From: Candidatus Pacearchaeota archaeon
Lineage (GTDB): Archaea > Nanobdellota > Nanobdellia > Pacearchaeales > GW2011-AR1
Length of the DNA: 41,274 nt
Reading direction: 5' to 3'
NCBI GenBank assembly: GCA_023136775.1
Contig: JAGLQO010000014.1
Span: forward strand, 1 to 41,274
The notes beneath the pieces are model-generated. The model saw only the letters and a program-made list of their open reading frames with translations, searched no databases and had not been told where the DNA came from. A program made the position numbers and the translations under genes. Positions 14,823-22,732 of this stretch are shown in pieces; the stretch's first letter is position 1; every line of letters starts with the position of its first letter.

Positions 14823-15239
14823 TTATTGTAGAGAAGTTCTTTGTCTCTTCATCCCTAATCCTCGAGAACCCTGGCGCTTCATAGAATTATCAGATCCATT
14901 TTTAGATCCTTGTCCGTTACCGAGCCCAAGTTTAGCTCTGAGCGCAGCGGCCTCTTCATCGTTTCCAGCCATTCCAGCTACGTGAGCGGCTACGAATGTT
15001 GCGAAGTTTTCTTCTGTGACTACATCTAATACTCTAGGGTGCCTACCACTTTCACTCATTAATTCAACCCATGCATCATAATCAGCATTATCAAATGCTT
15101 CAGCCATTTTTGCATGTCGGTCATCAGAATAATCCGGCCCTTTAACGGAATAATCTCCTTGATACGCAGCTACAAAACCAACCCCTAACAGAGCTATCAT
15201 GGCTAATGCGAATATTCCAAATGTTTTTTTGTTTTTCAT
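14823..15239 (-). CDS. Secreted small protein with signal peptide
   Basis: A 138-residue protein. A signal peptide is clear: basic MKNKK, a hydrophobic core to about residue 23 and an Ala-rich cleavage region (VAAYQ). The mature part has a small acidic helical domain (ADYDAWVELMSESG..., TEENFATFVAAHVAGMAGNDEEAAALRAKLGLG) and a basic, low-complexity C-terminus with repeated MKRQ. It has a strong Shine-Dalgarno (GAAAGGAGGT). Similar exported alpha-helical proteins are common in DPANN and CPR genomes; function is unknown. Confidence 0.7.
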   Translation of the reverse strand: MKNKKTFGIFALAMIALLGVGFVAAYQGDYSVKGPDYSDDRHAKMAEAFDNADYDAWVELMSESGRHPRVLDVVTEENFATFVAAHVAGMAGNDEEAAALRAKLGLGNGQGSKNGSDNSMKRQGSRGLGMKRQRTSLQ

Positions 15240-15362
15240 ATATTTATACCTCCTTTCAATAAATTAATTTCAATTATGTTTTTTATACAAGACAGCCTGA
15301 ATGCCGATGTGTAAACTTTTATTGTTTTTATAATTTAATCTAGAAACATTTGCTTATAAGAA

Positions 15363-16130
15363 ATGTGGACTAAAAATCCATTTGTATTAAAAGTACTTAA
15401 ACTTAGGGTGTATTATAACAAAATGGGACCAATGACAGGACGCGCAATAAATCAGGGCATTAACCGTGGACTAATGAAATTGCTAGGAGCAAATATGCAA
15501 GGAGAAATAATTTACTCATTTATTATAATTGCTTGCAGTCTAATGATTTATTTTGGGACAAAAGAATTATATAATTTAACTTCTCACAAAGGAATAAAAT
15601 ATTTTAGACAGTCATTTTTATTTTTTGCACTCGCTTATTTTTTCAGGTCTTTCATAAAAATTATATTATATTATTTTGAAGTTTCTGAGTTGATGAACTT
15701 TCTTCCTTTCTTCGGGAGTATAACTTTTTTCATATTTATGTACTTTAGTTCAATGGCTATATTTTATCTTCTATATAGTGTAATGTGGAAAAAATGTAAA
15801 TTCAAGTATGTAATATATATATTCCATTTTATAGCACTTGCGATTGCTGCCACAATTTTGATATTTAGAAATCAGAATATTTATCTCTTGATTAATGTAC
15901 TATTCCTAGTATTCATTTCTTATACATTTTTTACATCATACAAAGACCAAAAGAAAAAGAAATCCCACAATCTTTATTTCATATATTTTATGTTATTTGT
16001 CTTTTGGATTTTTAACATAATTGATATTTTAATTCCTACGGCCCTTAAAGCTTACCAATTATTCATTTACTTAATCTCATCAGGTATATTCCTATTAATT
16101 TTATATAAAGTTATTAAAAAAACAGGTTAA
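15363..16130 (+). CDS. Seven-TM membrane protein paired with a winged helix
   Basis: A 255-residue protein with a soluble N-terminus of about 45 residues and then seven hydrophobic helices (roughly 48-66, 78-97, 108-130, 142-160, 165-182, 198-215, 228-250). This suggests a sensor-type membrane domain. The ATG at 15363 fits the TATA box TTTTATAAT about 30 nt upstream; a second ATG at 15424 would trim 20 residues. The winged-helix gene starts 2 nt after the stop, so the pair probably forms a membrane-signal to DNA-binding module. Confidence 0.65.
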   Translation: MWTKNPFVLKVLKLRVYYNKMGPMTGRAINQGINRGLMKLLGANMQGEIIYSFIIIACSLMIYFGTKELYNLTSHKGIKYFRQSFLFFALAYFFRSFIKIILYYFEVSELMNFLPFFGSITFFIFMYFSSMAIFYLLYSVMWKKCKFKYVIYIFHFIALAIAATILIFRNQNIYLLINVLFLVFISYTFFTSYKDQKKKKSHNLYFIYFMLFVFWIFNIIDILIPTALKAYQLFIYLISSGIFLLILYKVIKKTG

Positions 16131-16132
16131 AT

Positions 16133-16393
16133 ATGAAAAGAAATAAATTAGAAATAATAAGAGATATTTTAAAAATTGTTCAAGAGAATAGAACCATCAG
16201 GCCAACTCCTCTACTTAGAAAGTCAAATTTATCTTCATCTAGATTTAAAGAATATTATACAGAAATATTAGAAAAGAAATTTGTCAAAGAAAGTTACGGA
16301 AAAAATAAAGAAATAACTTTAGATGAAAAAGGTGTCAGGTATTTAGAAAAGTATACGGCAATAATAAGTTTTATTGACGAGTTTGAATTATAA
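16133..16393 (+). CDS. Archaeal winged-helix DNA-binding protein
   Basis: Eighty-six residues, a single compact winged helix: helix IIRDILKIVQENRTIRPTPLLRKSNLSSSRFKEYYTEILEKKFV followed by a wing and ITLDEKGVRYLEKY, a pattern common in archaeal one-domain regulators. It has no sensing domain of its own, consistent with control by the adjoining 7TM protein. Its stop abuts the stop of the convergent MutS-family gene. Confidence 0.75.
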   Translation: MKRNKLEIIRDILKIVQENRTIRPTPLLRKSNLSSSRFKEYYTEILEKKFVKESYGKNKEITLDEKGVRYLEKYTAIISFIDEFEL

Positions 16394-18115
16394 TTAATTT
16401 TCCTTTTTCATACTTTCATATAAATGCTGAAAATAATCTTCCTTGTAAGTATTTGCCATTCTCTCAACAATTAATTCTGGAGTTGAATGAGCAAGCCTAC
16501 CAAGAACAGGATTATGATTAATAATTAAATTAAAATCTTTATCAAGCCCTTTAGCCTCAATCCCATCAATTCTAGCTCCCTCGGGCAAATTCTTTTGAAT
16601 TTCAAATCCCAAATGAGTTGCAAGAATCATAAAACAATTCTTTTGGATGAAAAAATCAGCAGTAGCAGAAATTATTTTTCCAGCTACACCAGGCTCAGTG
16701 ACAGCTTCTATTTCATCCGCCAAAATTAATGTGTTAACCCCAGGTTTAATTTTAGACATCTGAGTAAGTAAAGTTTCAAAAGCTCCCTTAGATGTTGAAC
16801 CCTTAGTTTTAGCAAAATAATAAACATCAGTAAAAATCGGAAAATGAACCTCTCCAGAAATTGGAAGACCTAATTGAAATAAACTAATATTTTGCAAAGT
16901 GTGTTCCAGAAGAGTTGTCTTTCCACCTGAATTTGCTCCAGTTAAAATTGAACATCGACTAAATTTATCAAGCTGAAAACTAATAGGCTCAGCATTTTTT
17001 AAAAAAATATTTTTTGAATCACTAAAGTGTAAATTCTCTGAATAAGTTGGAAAACAAAAATCTTTCTGAATCCAATTGGCGATACCCAAACAAAAATCTT
17101 CTACTAAAATTAAAGCAGACAACCTTTCTAGCATCTCAGGTATACGTTTCAATTCTTCAGCCGCTCGCTTTACTCGCTCCGCCAAATCAGTAAATTCCGA
17201 AGCACTTTGTCTCTTAATTTGGTCTTCAAGTTCTTTATAATCAATCGTCACAGGAATTTGTAAATTAAAAATATGTTCACTAAGTCCCGACGATTCAATT
17301 GCTCCCCGAACGACTTCTAAAATCTTTGGAGGCATTTTCCCCTCAGCTAACATCTTCATCATAGCTGCACCAGAAATTGTCATTTCTTTAATCTTTTCGC
17401 CAATCATCTCATTTATATCTTCGAGAGTCTCTTCAACTTGTGATTCAGTTATAATTTTACCCTCTTTATTTTCTAACAAATTAAACATTGGCTCTAACTC
17501 TTTTAATAATTCTTTAATCTCAGTAGAAGTTTCATTTCGATTCAAAACTGCAAAGTTATCCCGCCACCCACTTAATCTCTCAAGATATCTTTCAAGGTAT
17601 ACGTCTTCAATAGAATTGATAAAAACTGACTGAGGAAGTCTTTCCAATAATTGACTAAAATCGTCGCAATCAACAACTTGAACAATATCATAACGCTCTA
17701 AATCGACAACATCATTTTCATTAACAATTAATTGAACACTGCATCCAAGTTTGTTAAGTGCAATAAAAGTAGATTCGTCCTCGGTCACAACGACAATATC
17801 ATAGCGAGGATGCCAGGTTGGTCGAGGCTTATTTAATTCATTCAAAAAATCCATTGACAACTTATTCAAACTATTAAAAAATTCCTGACGTCGTTTTATT
17901 TCGCTTATTTCAGTTGTAAATCTAAAATTATTCCAAATATTTACAGTGTCATTAAAATTAAATTTCGAAGAAACATTATTCAAAACTTTAGTATGAATCG
18001 CTTTAGCGTCCCTAGTTTTGTAAATACTAATATCATCATTTTTTAGCAAAGTCTTACTTGGACTAAATGGACTAAGACTATTCCTAGATACGAAATTTAC
18101 CAACTCCTCTTTCAT
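16394..18115 (-). CDS. MutS-family ATPase without mismatch-recognition domain
   Basis: A 573-residue protein with the MutS C-terminal ATPase: Walker A TGANSGGKTT (about 388-397), Walker B LILADEIEAV (about 456-465) and a signature segment TKGSTSKGAFETLL. Upstream are MutS core/lever helices and a coiled-coil-like part (about 200-340). The N-terminal mismatch-binding domain I of MutS1 is absent and no C-terminal Smr nuclease of MutS2 is present. The closest analogue is the archaeal MutS5-like group, whose members have been linked to branched or double-stranded DNA rather than mismatch repair. No MutL is in the window. Confidence 0.8.
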   Translation of the reverse strand: MKEELVNFVSRNSLSPFSPSKTLLKNDDISIYKTRDAKAIHTKVLNNVSSKFNFNDTVNIWNNFRFTTEISEIKRRQEFFNSLNKLSMDFLNELNKPRPTWHPRYDIVVVTEDESTFIALNKLGCSVQLIVNENDVVDLERYDIVQVVDCDDFSQLLERLPQSVFINSIEDVYLERYLERLSGWRDNFAVLNRNETSTEIKELLKELEPMFNLLENKEGKIITESQVEETLEDINEMIGEKIKEMTISGAAMMKMLAEGKMPPKILEVVRGAIESSGLSEHIFNLQIPVTIDYKELEDQIKRQSASEFTDLAERVKRAAEELKRIPEMLERLSALILVEDFCLGIANWIQKDFCFPTYSENLHFSDSKNIFLKNAEPISFQLDKFSRCSILTGANSGGKTTLLEHTLQNISLFQLGLPISGEVHFPIFTDVYYFAKTKGSTSKGAFETLLTQMSKIKPGVNTLILADEIEAVTEPGVAGKIISATADFFIQKNCFMILATHLGFEIQKNLPEGARIDGIEAKGLDKDFNLIINHNPVLGRLAHSTPELIVERMANTYKEDYFQHLYESMKKEN

Positions 18116-18163
18116 TATAATGAATTGTTAAAAATGTTTATAAGAATTATTGAGGTTCATTGT

Positions 18164-19039
18164 CTATTTTGACTTGACTACTATTTTCTCCAAAAGACAA
18201 ACTCCATTCTTTTTACAATTAATTCCAAAAGAAACTTTTTTATTTCCTACATTATCTATGTCAATATCAAAAGGACAATTGCACTCACATCCATTTGGCA
18301 ATTTATTTACAAAATTACATTTAATATTTTCCTTACCTAAATCAAAAATTCCTCTAGAATTTATATGAAATTCTTTTACGGGGTAATCATTTCTTTTAAA
18401 AAAATTATTCAAGAATTCTATATATTCATCTGTAGTTAGGCAACCATCTTTTTCTTCAAAAAAATCTCCCTCTTTTTCCAGTTTCTTTATTGTAGAGAAT
18501 ACAAACTCTTTCACATTTAATTTTTTGCAATATACCATTATTTTTTCAATATCATTAATATTGTTTTTAGACAGAGGAAAAACTAATGTTATTGGCAACT
18601 TTGTTTTTATTGCAGTTATTGGTTTTAACCCATCATAAGAAAGAATACTTTGTCTTATTTTCGCATCATTAGAATCCAAATCGCAATTCAGCTCTTCTAT
18701 TCTTGCTCCGTTAGAATAAATATTTGTCGAAAGTCCAAGCGATTTATTAAATTCAATCATTTCGGATAAGTCCTTATGAAGCGTAGGTTCTCCCCCTAAA
18801 ATATTTATTTTTTCCAATCTCTCTTCCAATCTTTCCAAAATATACTTTTTGTATTCACTAAACTCTACTTGTTCCTCTCCAAGATATCTTCTAAAAAAAC
18901 AACTGGGGCATCTAAAATTACATTTAGCTGTTATAAAATATTGAAGAGTTTTGGGTTTAGGGGGCGTTGAAATTTCCCAGTTATCATCGAAATTTAAAGT
19001 AAGATTAGAATCAATATTGTTTCTAGTTTTTATTTTCAT
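18164..19039 (-). CDS. Radical SAM protein of unknown specificity
   Basis: A 291-residue protein. It has the AdoMet-radical cluster motif C40-x3-C44-x2-C47 (CNFRCPSC), a GGEPTLH SAM-binding segment (about 100-106) and a partial TIM-barrel. The C-terminal third carries six further cysteines (from NIKC to GVC), a likely auxiliary Fe-S region of SPASM or twitch type. Its ATG overlaps the stop of the 115-residue gene upstream (ATGA), so the pair is translationally coupled. It is not HydE or HydG. The substrate is unknown; the partner protein is the obvious candidate. Confidence 0.82.
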   Translation of the reverse strand: MKIKTRNNIDSNLTLNFDDNWEISTPPKPKTLQYFITAKCNFRCPSCFFRRYLGEEQVEFSEYKKYILERLEERLEKINILGGEPTLHKDLSEMIEFNKSLGLSTNIYSNGARIEELNCDLDSNDAKIRQSILSYDGLKPITAIKTKLPITLVFPLSKNNINDIEKIMVYCKKLNVKEFVFSTIKKLEKEGDFFEEKDGCLTTDEYIEFLNNFFKRNDYPVKEFHINSRGIFDLGKENIKCNFVNKLPNGCECNCPFDIDIDNVGNKKVSFGINCKKNGVCLLEKIVVKSK

Positions 19040-19383
19040 ATTTGTGAATCCCCCTCTTTATTTTTCCTATCTCTATAATATTCCAATTTAAACGGAGGTA
19101 ATTTGTACTTTTTTAATTCATTAATAGCGTCTGGAGTCTCCAAATGTTTTTCAAGATTATTAATAGAGTCCCCATATGCACTCATTTCCTTGTCAGTGAT
19201 TACTCCACGAATATTATAGAATTCAGCCTCTAAATATACTTCTACTTTTATTATTTGAAATATAGATAATGCACCAGAATAGTTTTCATAAAAAATCTTA
19301 GTGCCAAATGCATTAGAATATTCTCCAAATTTACGATCCAACCCAGATTTAATATACCTCTTATCTTTATTTTCCATTTCCAT
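19036..19383 (-). CDS. Partner protein of the radical SAM enzyme
   Basis: A 115-residue soluble protein, no family recognised. The N-terminus is charged, the middle has alternating beta-type hydrophobics (IFQIIKVEVYLEAEFYNIRGV) and the C-terminus is Lys/Arg-rich. No cysteines and no leader-peptide cleavage motif are visible, so a RiPP-precursor role is not supported. It is first in a two-gene operon with the radical SAM gene and divergent from the HTH/PLD regulator. Confidence 0.55.
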   Translation of the reverse strand: MEMENKDKRYIKSGLDRKFGEYSNAFGTKIFYENYSGALSIFQIIKVEVYLEAEFYNIRGVITDKEMSAYGDSINNLEKHLETPDAINELKKYKLPPFKLEYYRDRKNKEGDSQI

Positions 19384-19488
19384 ACTTTATCAAAGAGTTG
19401 TATTTTACATAACTATTTCTGCACAAAAATTGTCCGCATAGTTGCATCAGACAAAAAGCCTTATAATGTTTAGAATAATACTATTAAT

Positions 19489-20328
19489 ATGCTAGATAAC
19501 GAAACAATTCGAGAAATAGAAAAACTAGTTTCAATTGAACCCAGAAGTATAAACGAAATAGCACTGCACCTGAAAAAAAACTGGAGAACCGTCGACAGGT
19601 ATTTGAAACAAATAGAAGAAGAAACTGGACTTATTAGAACTAAAACATTTAGAGGTGGAACTCGTGGTGCTTTGAAAGTGGCTTTTTTGAATTCTCCAGA
19701 AAAGATATCTTCCACGAAATTCCAAGAAGAATTAGAAAAACAAATTTTAACCTTAAGAAAAAAGGGAGATGTTTCAGCATTTGAAATTTATGAGCATGTA
19801 TCAGATAACAAGAAACACGCAATAATTGAGAATCAAATTTCAAACAAATCGCCAAACGTTAAAGAATTAATAGAAATACTACAAAACACAAAAAAAGAAC
19901 TAAGATTATTTTCTGGAAATCTTTCATGGATTAATCTAGAATATAAAGGCATATTACTTTCGGATGTTTTTGAAGAGCTTCTAAAAAAAGATATAAGAGT
20001 AAAAATTTTATGTCGTGTAGATATGGACGGAATTGAAAACATCAACAAAGTTCTTTCTTCAAATTATAAATATGGAAAAGAATTAATTGAAATAAGACAC
20101 AAAGAACATTCTTTAAGGGGATTTATTATTGACGATAAAATAATAAGATTAAAGGAAGTAAAAGAACCGACAGGAAAAATAAAAGAATTAGATAAAAAGA
20201 AATTCATTTTCTATACGATTAAGGATAAAAGTTGGACAGAGTGGTTGTCGAAAATCTTTAATAAGATGTTTAACACGTCAGTTGGTAGCGAAAAAAGACT
20301 AATAGAATTAAATAAATTATTAAAATAA
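19489..20328 (+). CDS. HTH regulator with PLD-like domain
   Basis: A 279-residue protein. The N-terminal winged helix (about 8-60) reads EPRSINEIALHLKKNWRTVDRYLKQIEEETGLI. The C-terminal part (about 130-250) resembles the non-catalytic PLD-like domain found in TrmB-type archaeal regulators: KDIRVKILCRVD and HKEHSLRGFIIDDKIIRLKE. It has no complete HxKxxxxD pair, so ligand sensing rather than catalysis is inferred. TATA box CTTATAATG about 29 nt upstream, leaderless. Followed after 3 nt by the CYTH gene. Confidence 0.65.
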   Translation: MLDNETIREIEKLVSIEPRSINEIALHLKKNWRTVDRYLKQIEEETGLIRTKTFRGGTRGALKVAFLNSPEKISSTKFQEELEKQILTLRKKGDVSAFEIYEHVSDNKKHAIIENQISNKSPNVKELIEILQNTKKELRLFSGNLSWINLEYKGILLSDVFEELLKKDIRVKILCRVDMDGIENINKVLSSNYKYGKELIEIRHKEHSLRGFIIDDKIIRLKEVKEPTGKIKELDKKKFIFYTIKDKSWTEWLSKIFNKMFNTSVGSEKRLIELNKLLK

Positions 20329-20331
20329 AAT

Positions 20332-20835
20332 ATGGAAATAGAAAAAAAGTTTTTACTAAATGAAAGAAATAATGCTTATGCAAACAATAAATTCTTCCCA
20401 AATTTAAATTTTTTAAAATTACAAATAATCCTAAAAGGAAAAAGAATAACTCAAAGTTATCTACCTTTGATTTCTTTGAAAAAATTAAATGTTAAATTAG
20501 GCTTCAGTCCAAATGAAATTAGACTAAGAAAAATAAATAACAAATATTTTTTAACGATAAAATCTAAAGGTCATCTTGAAAGACACGAGTTCGAAAAAGA
20601 AATTACAAAACACACATACGATGAATTGTTAAAAAACAAAGAAAAATCTCTAAAGAAAATAAGATTAGTTAAAATAATAAATAACCACAAAGTAGAAATA
20701 GATTATTACAAAAATCTAAAACTTATGACTTGTGAAATAGAAGTTAATTCAAAAAAAGATTTAGCCGGTATACCAAATTTTGGGAAAGATATTTCTAGCG
20801 ATAAAAAGTATAAAAATAAAAACCTAGCAAATTAA
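20332..20835 (+). CDS. CYTH-domain triphosphate tunnel metalloenzyme
   Basis: A 167-residue protein. MEIEKKFLL is the ExExK metal and phosphate-binding start. It is followed by IRLRK and FLTIKSKG basic strands, RHEFEKEI, a KVEIDYYKNLKLMTCEIEV strand pair and a C-terminal SDKKYKNKNLA typical of the family. Members hydrolyse inorganic tripolyphosphate, thiamine triphosphate or related substrates, or act as class IV adenylate cyclases; which applies here is not visible. Cotranscribed with the HTH/PLD regulator. Confidence 0.8.
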   Translation: MEIEKKFLLNERNNAYANNKFFPNLNFLKLQIILKGKRITQSYLPLISLKKLNVKLGFSPNEIRLRKINNKYFLTIKSKGHLERHEFEKEITKHTYDELLKNKEKSLKKIRLVKIINNHKVEIDYYKNLKLMTCEIEVNSKKDLAGIPNFGKDISSDKKYKNKNLAN

Positions 20836-20846
20836 ATTTCTATTTG

Positions 20847-20863
20847 TTGAAGCTTCGCTTCAA
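20847..20863. terminator. Hairpin between convergent genes
   Basis: TTGAAGC-TTC-GCTTCAA directly after the CYTH stop, 133 nt before the end of the convergent helicase gene. It has the same loop and design as the hairpin at 3522-3538. The remaining 20864-20995 shows no gene. Confidence 0.5.
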
Positions 20864-20995
20864 TTATACATATCGTTCCTCCCTTTACAGCTCCGCCTAT
20901 TAAAAAATATAATCGTTCGATAAATCTCACTCCAAAAAATTATATAATGCCAACCACTCCCAAAGACAACTAAAAACTACTGACTCAAAAACTAC

Positions 20996-22489
20996 TCACT
21001 CTGCGTGCCGACCTTGTCGTCGCGCAGTATTCCTTCCGCCACCATTGAAACCATCATTTTTGTTAGAACGCTTATTTCTCTCGCCTCGGTCTTGCCTTCC
21101 TCGTGAATCTGGTCTTCCTCGACTCATAGGTTTACCTTCTGAACTTCTACCCTCACTACTTCGAGGTCTATAATTACTTCTCTGAGGTTTAGAATCATTT
21201 CGAGAATTTCTTAAAGGCCCATTTGAATTTCGAGAATCCCTTCTCGGGGGTCTAGAATCTCGACCTCTACTCATATTCCGTCCGCTACTTCGTCCTCGTC
21301 CTCGGTCATCATTTCTTCTTGAACGTCCGTGACCCCTTCCGCTTCCTCTGTGATCGTCAGCTAACTTTATAGAAACTCTCTCAAATCTAGGAGTCATTTC
21401 TCGCTTAATATCCATCTCTTCATTGTGCCTTAAAATAGTAGAAAAATTATCATAATCTCGACTAGCTAAAACATTAATCGCAATTCCTTCCGCACCAGCT
21501 CTTGCAGTTCTTCCGATTCGATGAATATAATCCCGGTGGTCAATCGGCAAATCATAATTATAAATATGTGAAACTCCTGGGATATCTAATCCTCGAGCCG
21601 CTACATCTGTACATACAATAACGTTCGTTTTTCCTTCGCTAAATCCTTTTAGAACTCTAATCCTTTTTGATTGATCCATTCCTCCATGAATTGCGTGAGC
21701 CATAATATCCTGTTCTCGAAGATTCATAGTAACAAAATCAACGTTCCTCCTCGTATTACAAAAAATCATAACCAAATCAGCTTTTTCATTCTTCAATAAA
21801 TGAACCAGTAAAGAAAACTTTCCAGAATCAATTACATCGTAATAAACTTGCTTCAATTTAGAAGTATCAACGTAAGTTTCAACTGAAATTTCTACAGGCG
21901 CTTTCATGAATTTATCAGAGAAGTCTGCTAAATCTCCTGAGATTGTTGCAGAAAATAATAAAGTTTGTTTTTCTTTTGGACATGTTTTTACAATATCAGC
22001 AACGTCATCCTTAAATCCCATATCCCACATTCTGTCCGCTTCGTCTAAAACTAAAAAGTTAATGTCGGATAAATCGATGTTGTTATTTCGCATATGGTCA
22101 AGTAATCTTCCGGGTGTTGCGACGACAATATCAGCGTAAGCTAATTTTTGTCTTTGCATATTAATTGAAACTCCGCCGTAAACAGAAACTACTTCTAATT
22201 CTTTGTAGTAAGCAAATTCTTCTAAAGACTGCGCAACTTGTTCAGCTAATTCTCTTGTTGGAGTCAAAACTAAACCTTGGATTCCTTTTCCTTTTGTAGA
22301 ATTTTTAATCATTCCAGCTCCAAATGCTAAAGTTTTTCCAGAGCCAGTGGCTGAGCCAGCTATAACATCTTTACCCTCTAAAATCAAAGGTATTGTTTTC
22401 TCTTGAATTTCTGAAGGCTTCTCGAACTTTTTGTTTGAAATTACTTTCAAAACGTGCTCGCATAATCCTAATTTTTCGAATTTTTCCAT
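20996..22489 (-). CDS. DEAD-box RNA helicase with RG-rich tail
   Basis: A 497-residue ATP-dependent RNA helicase. Motifs in order: the Q-motif region PSEIQEKTIP, Walker A GSATGSGKT, PTRELAEQ, VLDEADRMWDMGF (DEAD), SAT and HRIGRTARAG. From about residue 385 the tail is disordered and rich in Arg, Gly, Ser and Asn with many RG/GR and SRGR pairs, as in cold-shock and ribosome-assembly helicases, and probably binds RNA nonspecifically. The hairpin TTCAGA-ATAAA-TCTGAA near 22528-22545 lies about 40 nt upstream of the start. Confidence 0.95.
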   Translation of the reverse strand: MEKFEKLGLCEHVLKVISNKKFEKPSEIQEKTIPLILEGKDVIAGSATGSGKTLAFGAGMIKNSTKGKGIQGLVLTPTRELAEQVAQSLEEFAYYKELEVVSVYGGVSINMQRQKLAYADIVVATPGRLLDHMRNNNIDLSDINFLVLDEADRMWDMGFKDDVADIVKTCPKEKQTLLFSATISGDLADFSDKFMKAPVEISVETYVDTSKLKQVYYDVIDSGKFSLLVHLLKNEKADLVMIFCNTRRNVDFVTMNLREQDIMAHAIHGGMDQSKRIRVLKGFSEGKTNVIVCTDVAARGLDIPGVSHIYNYDLPIDHRDYIHRIGRTARAGAEGIAINVLASRDYDNFSTILRHNEEMDIKREMTPRFERVSIKLADDHRGSGRGHGRSRRNDDRGRGRSSGRNMSRGRDSRPPRRDSRNSNGPLRNSRNDSKPQRSNYRPRSSEGRSSEGKPMSRGRPDSRGRQDRGERNKRSNKNDGFNGGGRNTARRQGRHAE

Positions 22490-22620
22490 AGTATTTTGGT
22501 AATATTGTTAAATAAAATTTCAGAATAAATCTGAACTAGAAATCCTTGCGACTACTGTCCAGGACTCATAACATTTACAAAACTAAACCGCAATAACCCG
22601 TTTTAAACCTTTGGGTTGGT

Positions 22621-22674
22621 CAATTTAACAATTTAACAATTTAACAATTTAACAATTTAACAATTTAACAATTT
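22621..22674. repeat. 8-bp tandem repeat (CAATTTAA)
   Basis: Six complete head-to-tail copies of CAATTTAA plus a partial seventh, with no substitution between copies. The array lies about 20 nt upstream of the polyglucan operon TATA box and 130 nt upstream of the divergent helicase start. Copy number could slip during replication. Confidence 0.85.
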
Positions 22675-22694
22675 TAAGTAAGATTAGGCAAAAC

Positions 22695-22703
22695 GTTTAA
22701 TAA
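22695..22703 (+). promoter_or_regulatory. TATA box of the polyglucan operon
   Basis: GTTTAATAA about 30-38 nt upstream of the first gene, giving a leader of only a few nucleotides that contains the purine-rich AAGAGAAGAG. Confidence 0.5.
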
Positions 22704-22732
22704 CCAAACAGTAGTGATAATAAAGAGAAGAG

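Noticed and set aside
18164-19039. The radical SAM gene as a hydrogenase maturase (HydE/HydG)
   Set aside because: It is far from hydA, its C-terminal cysteine pattern differs, and HydG/HydE hallmark regions are not visible.
9570-22674. The short tandem repeats as CRISPR arrays
   Set aside because: The units are 7-8 bp without unique spacers, and no cas genes are present.
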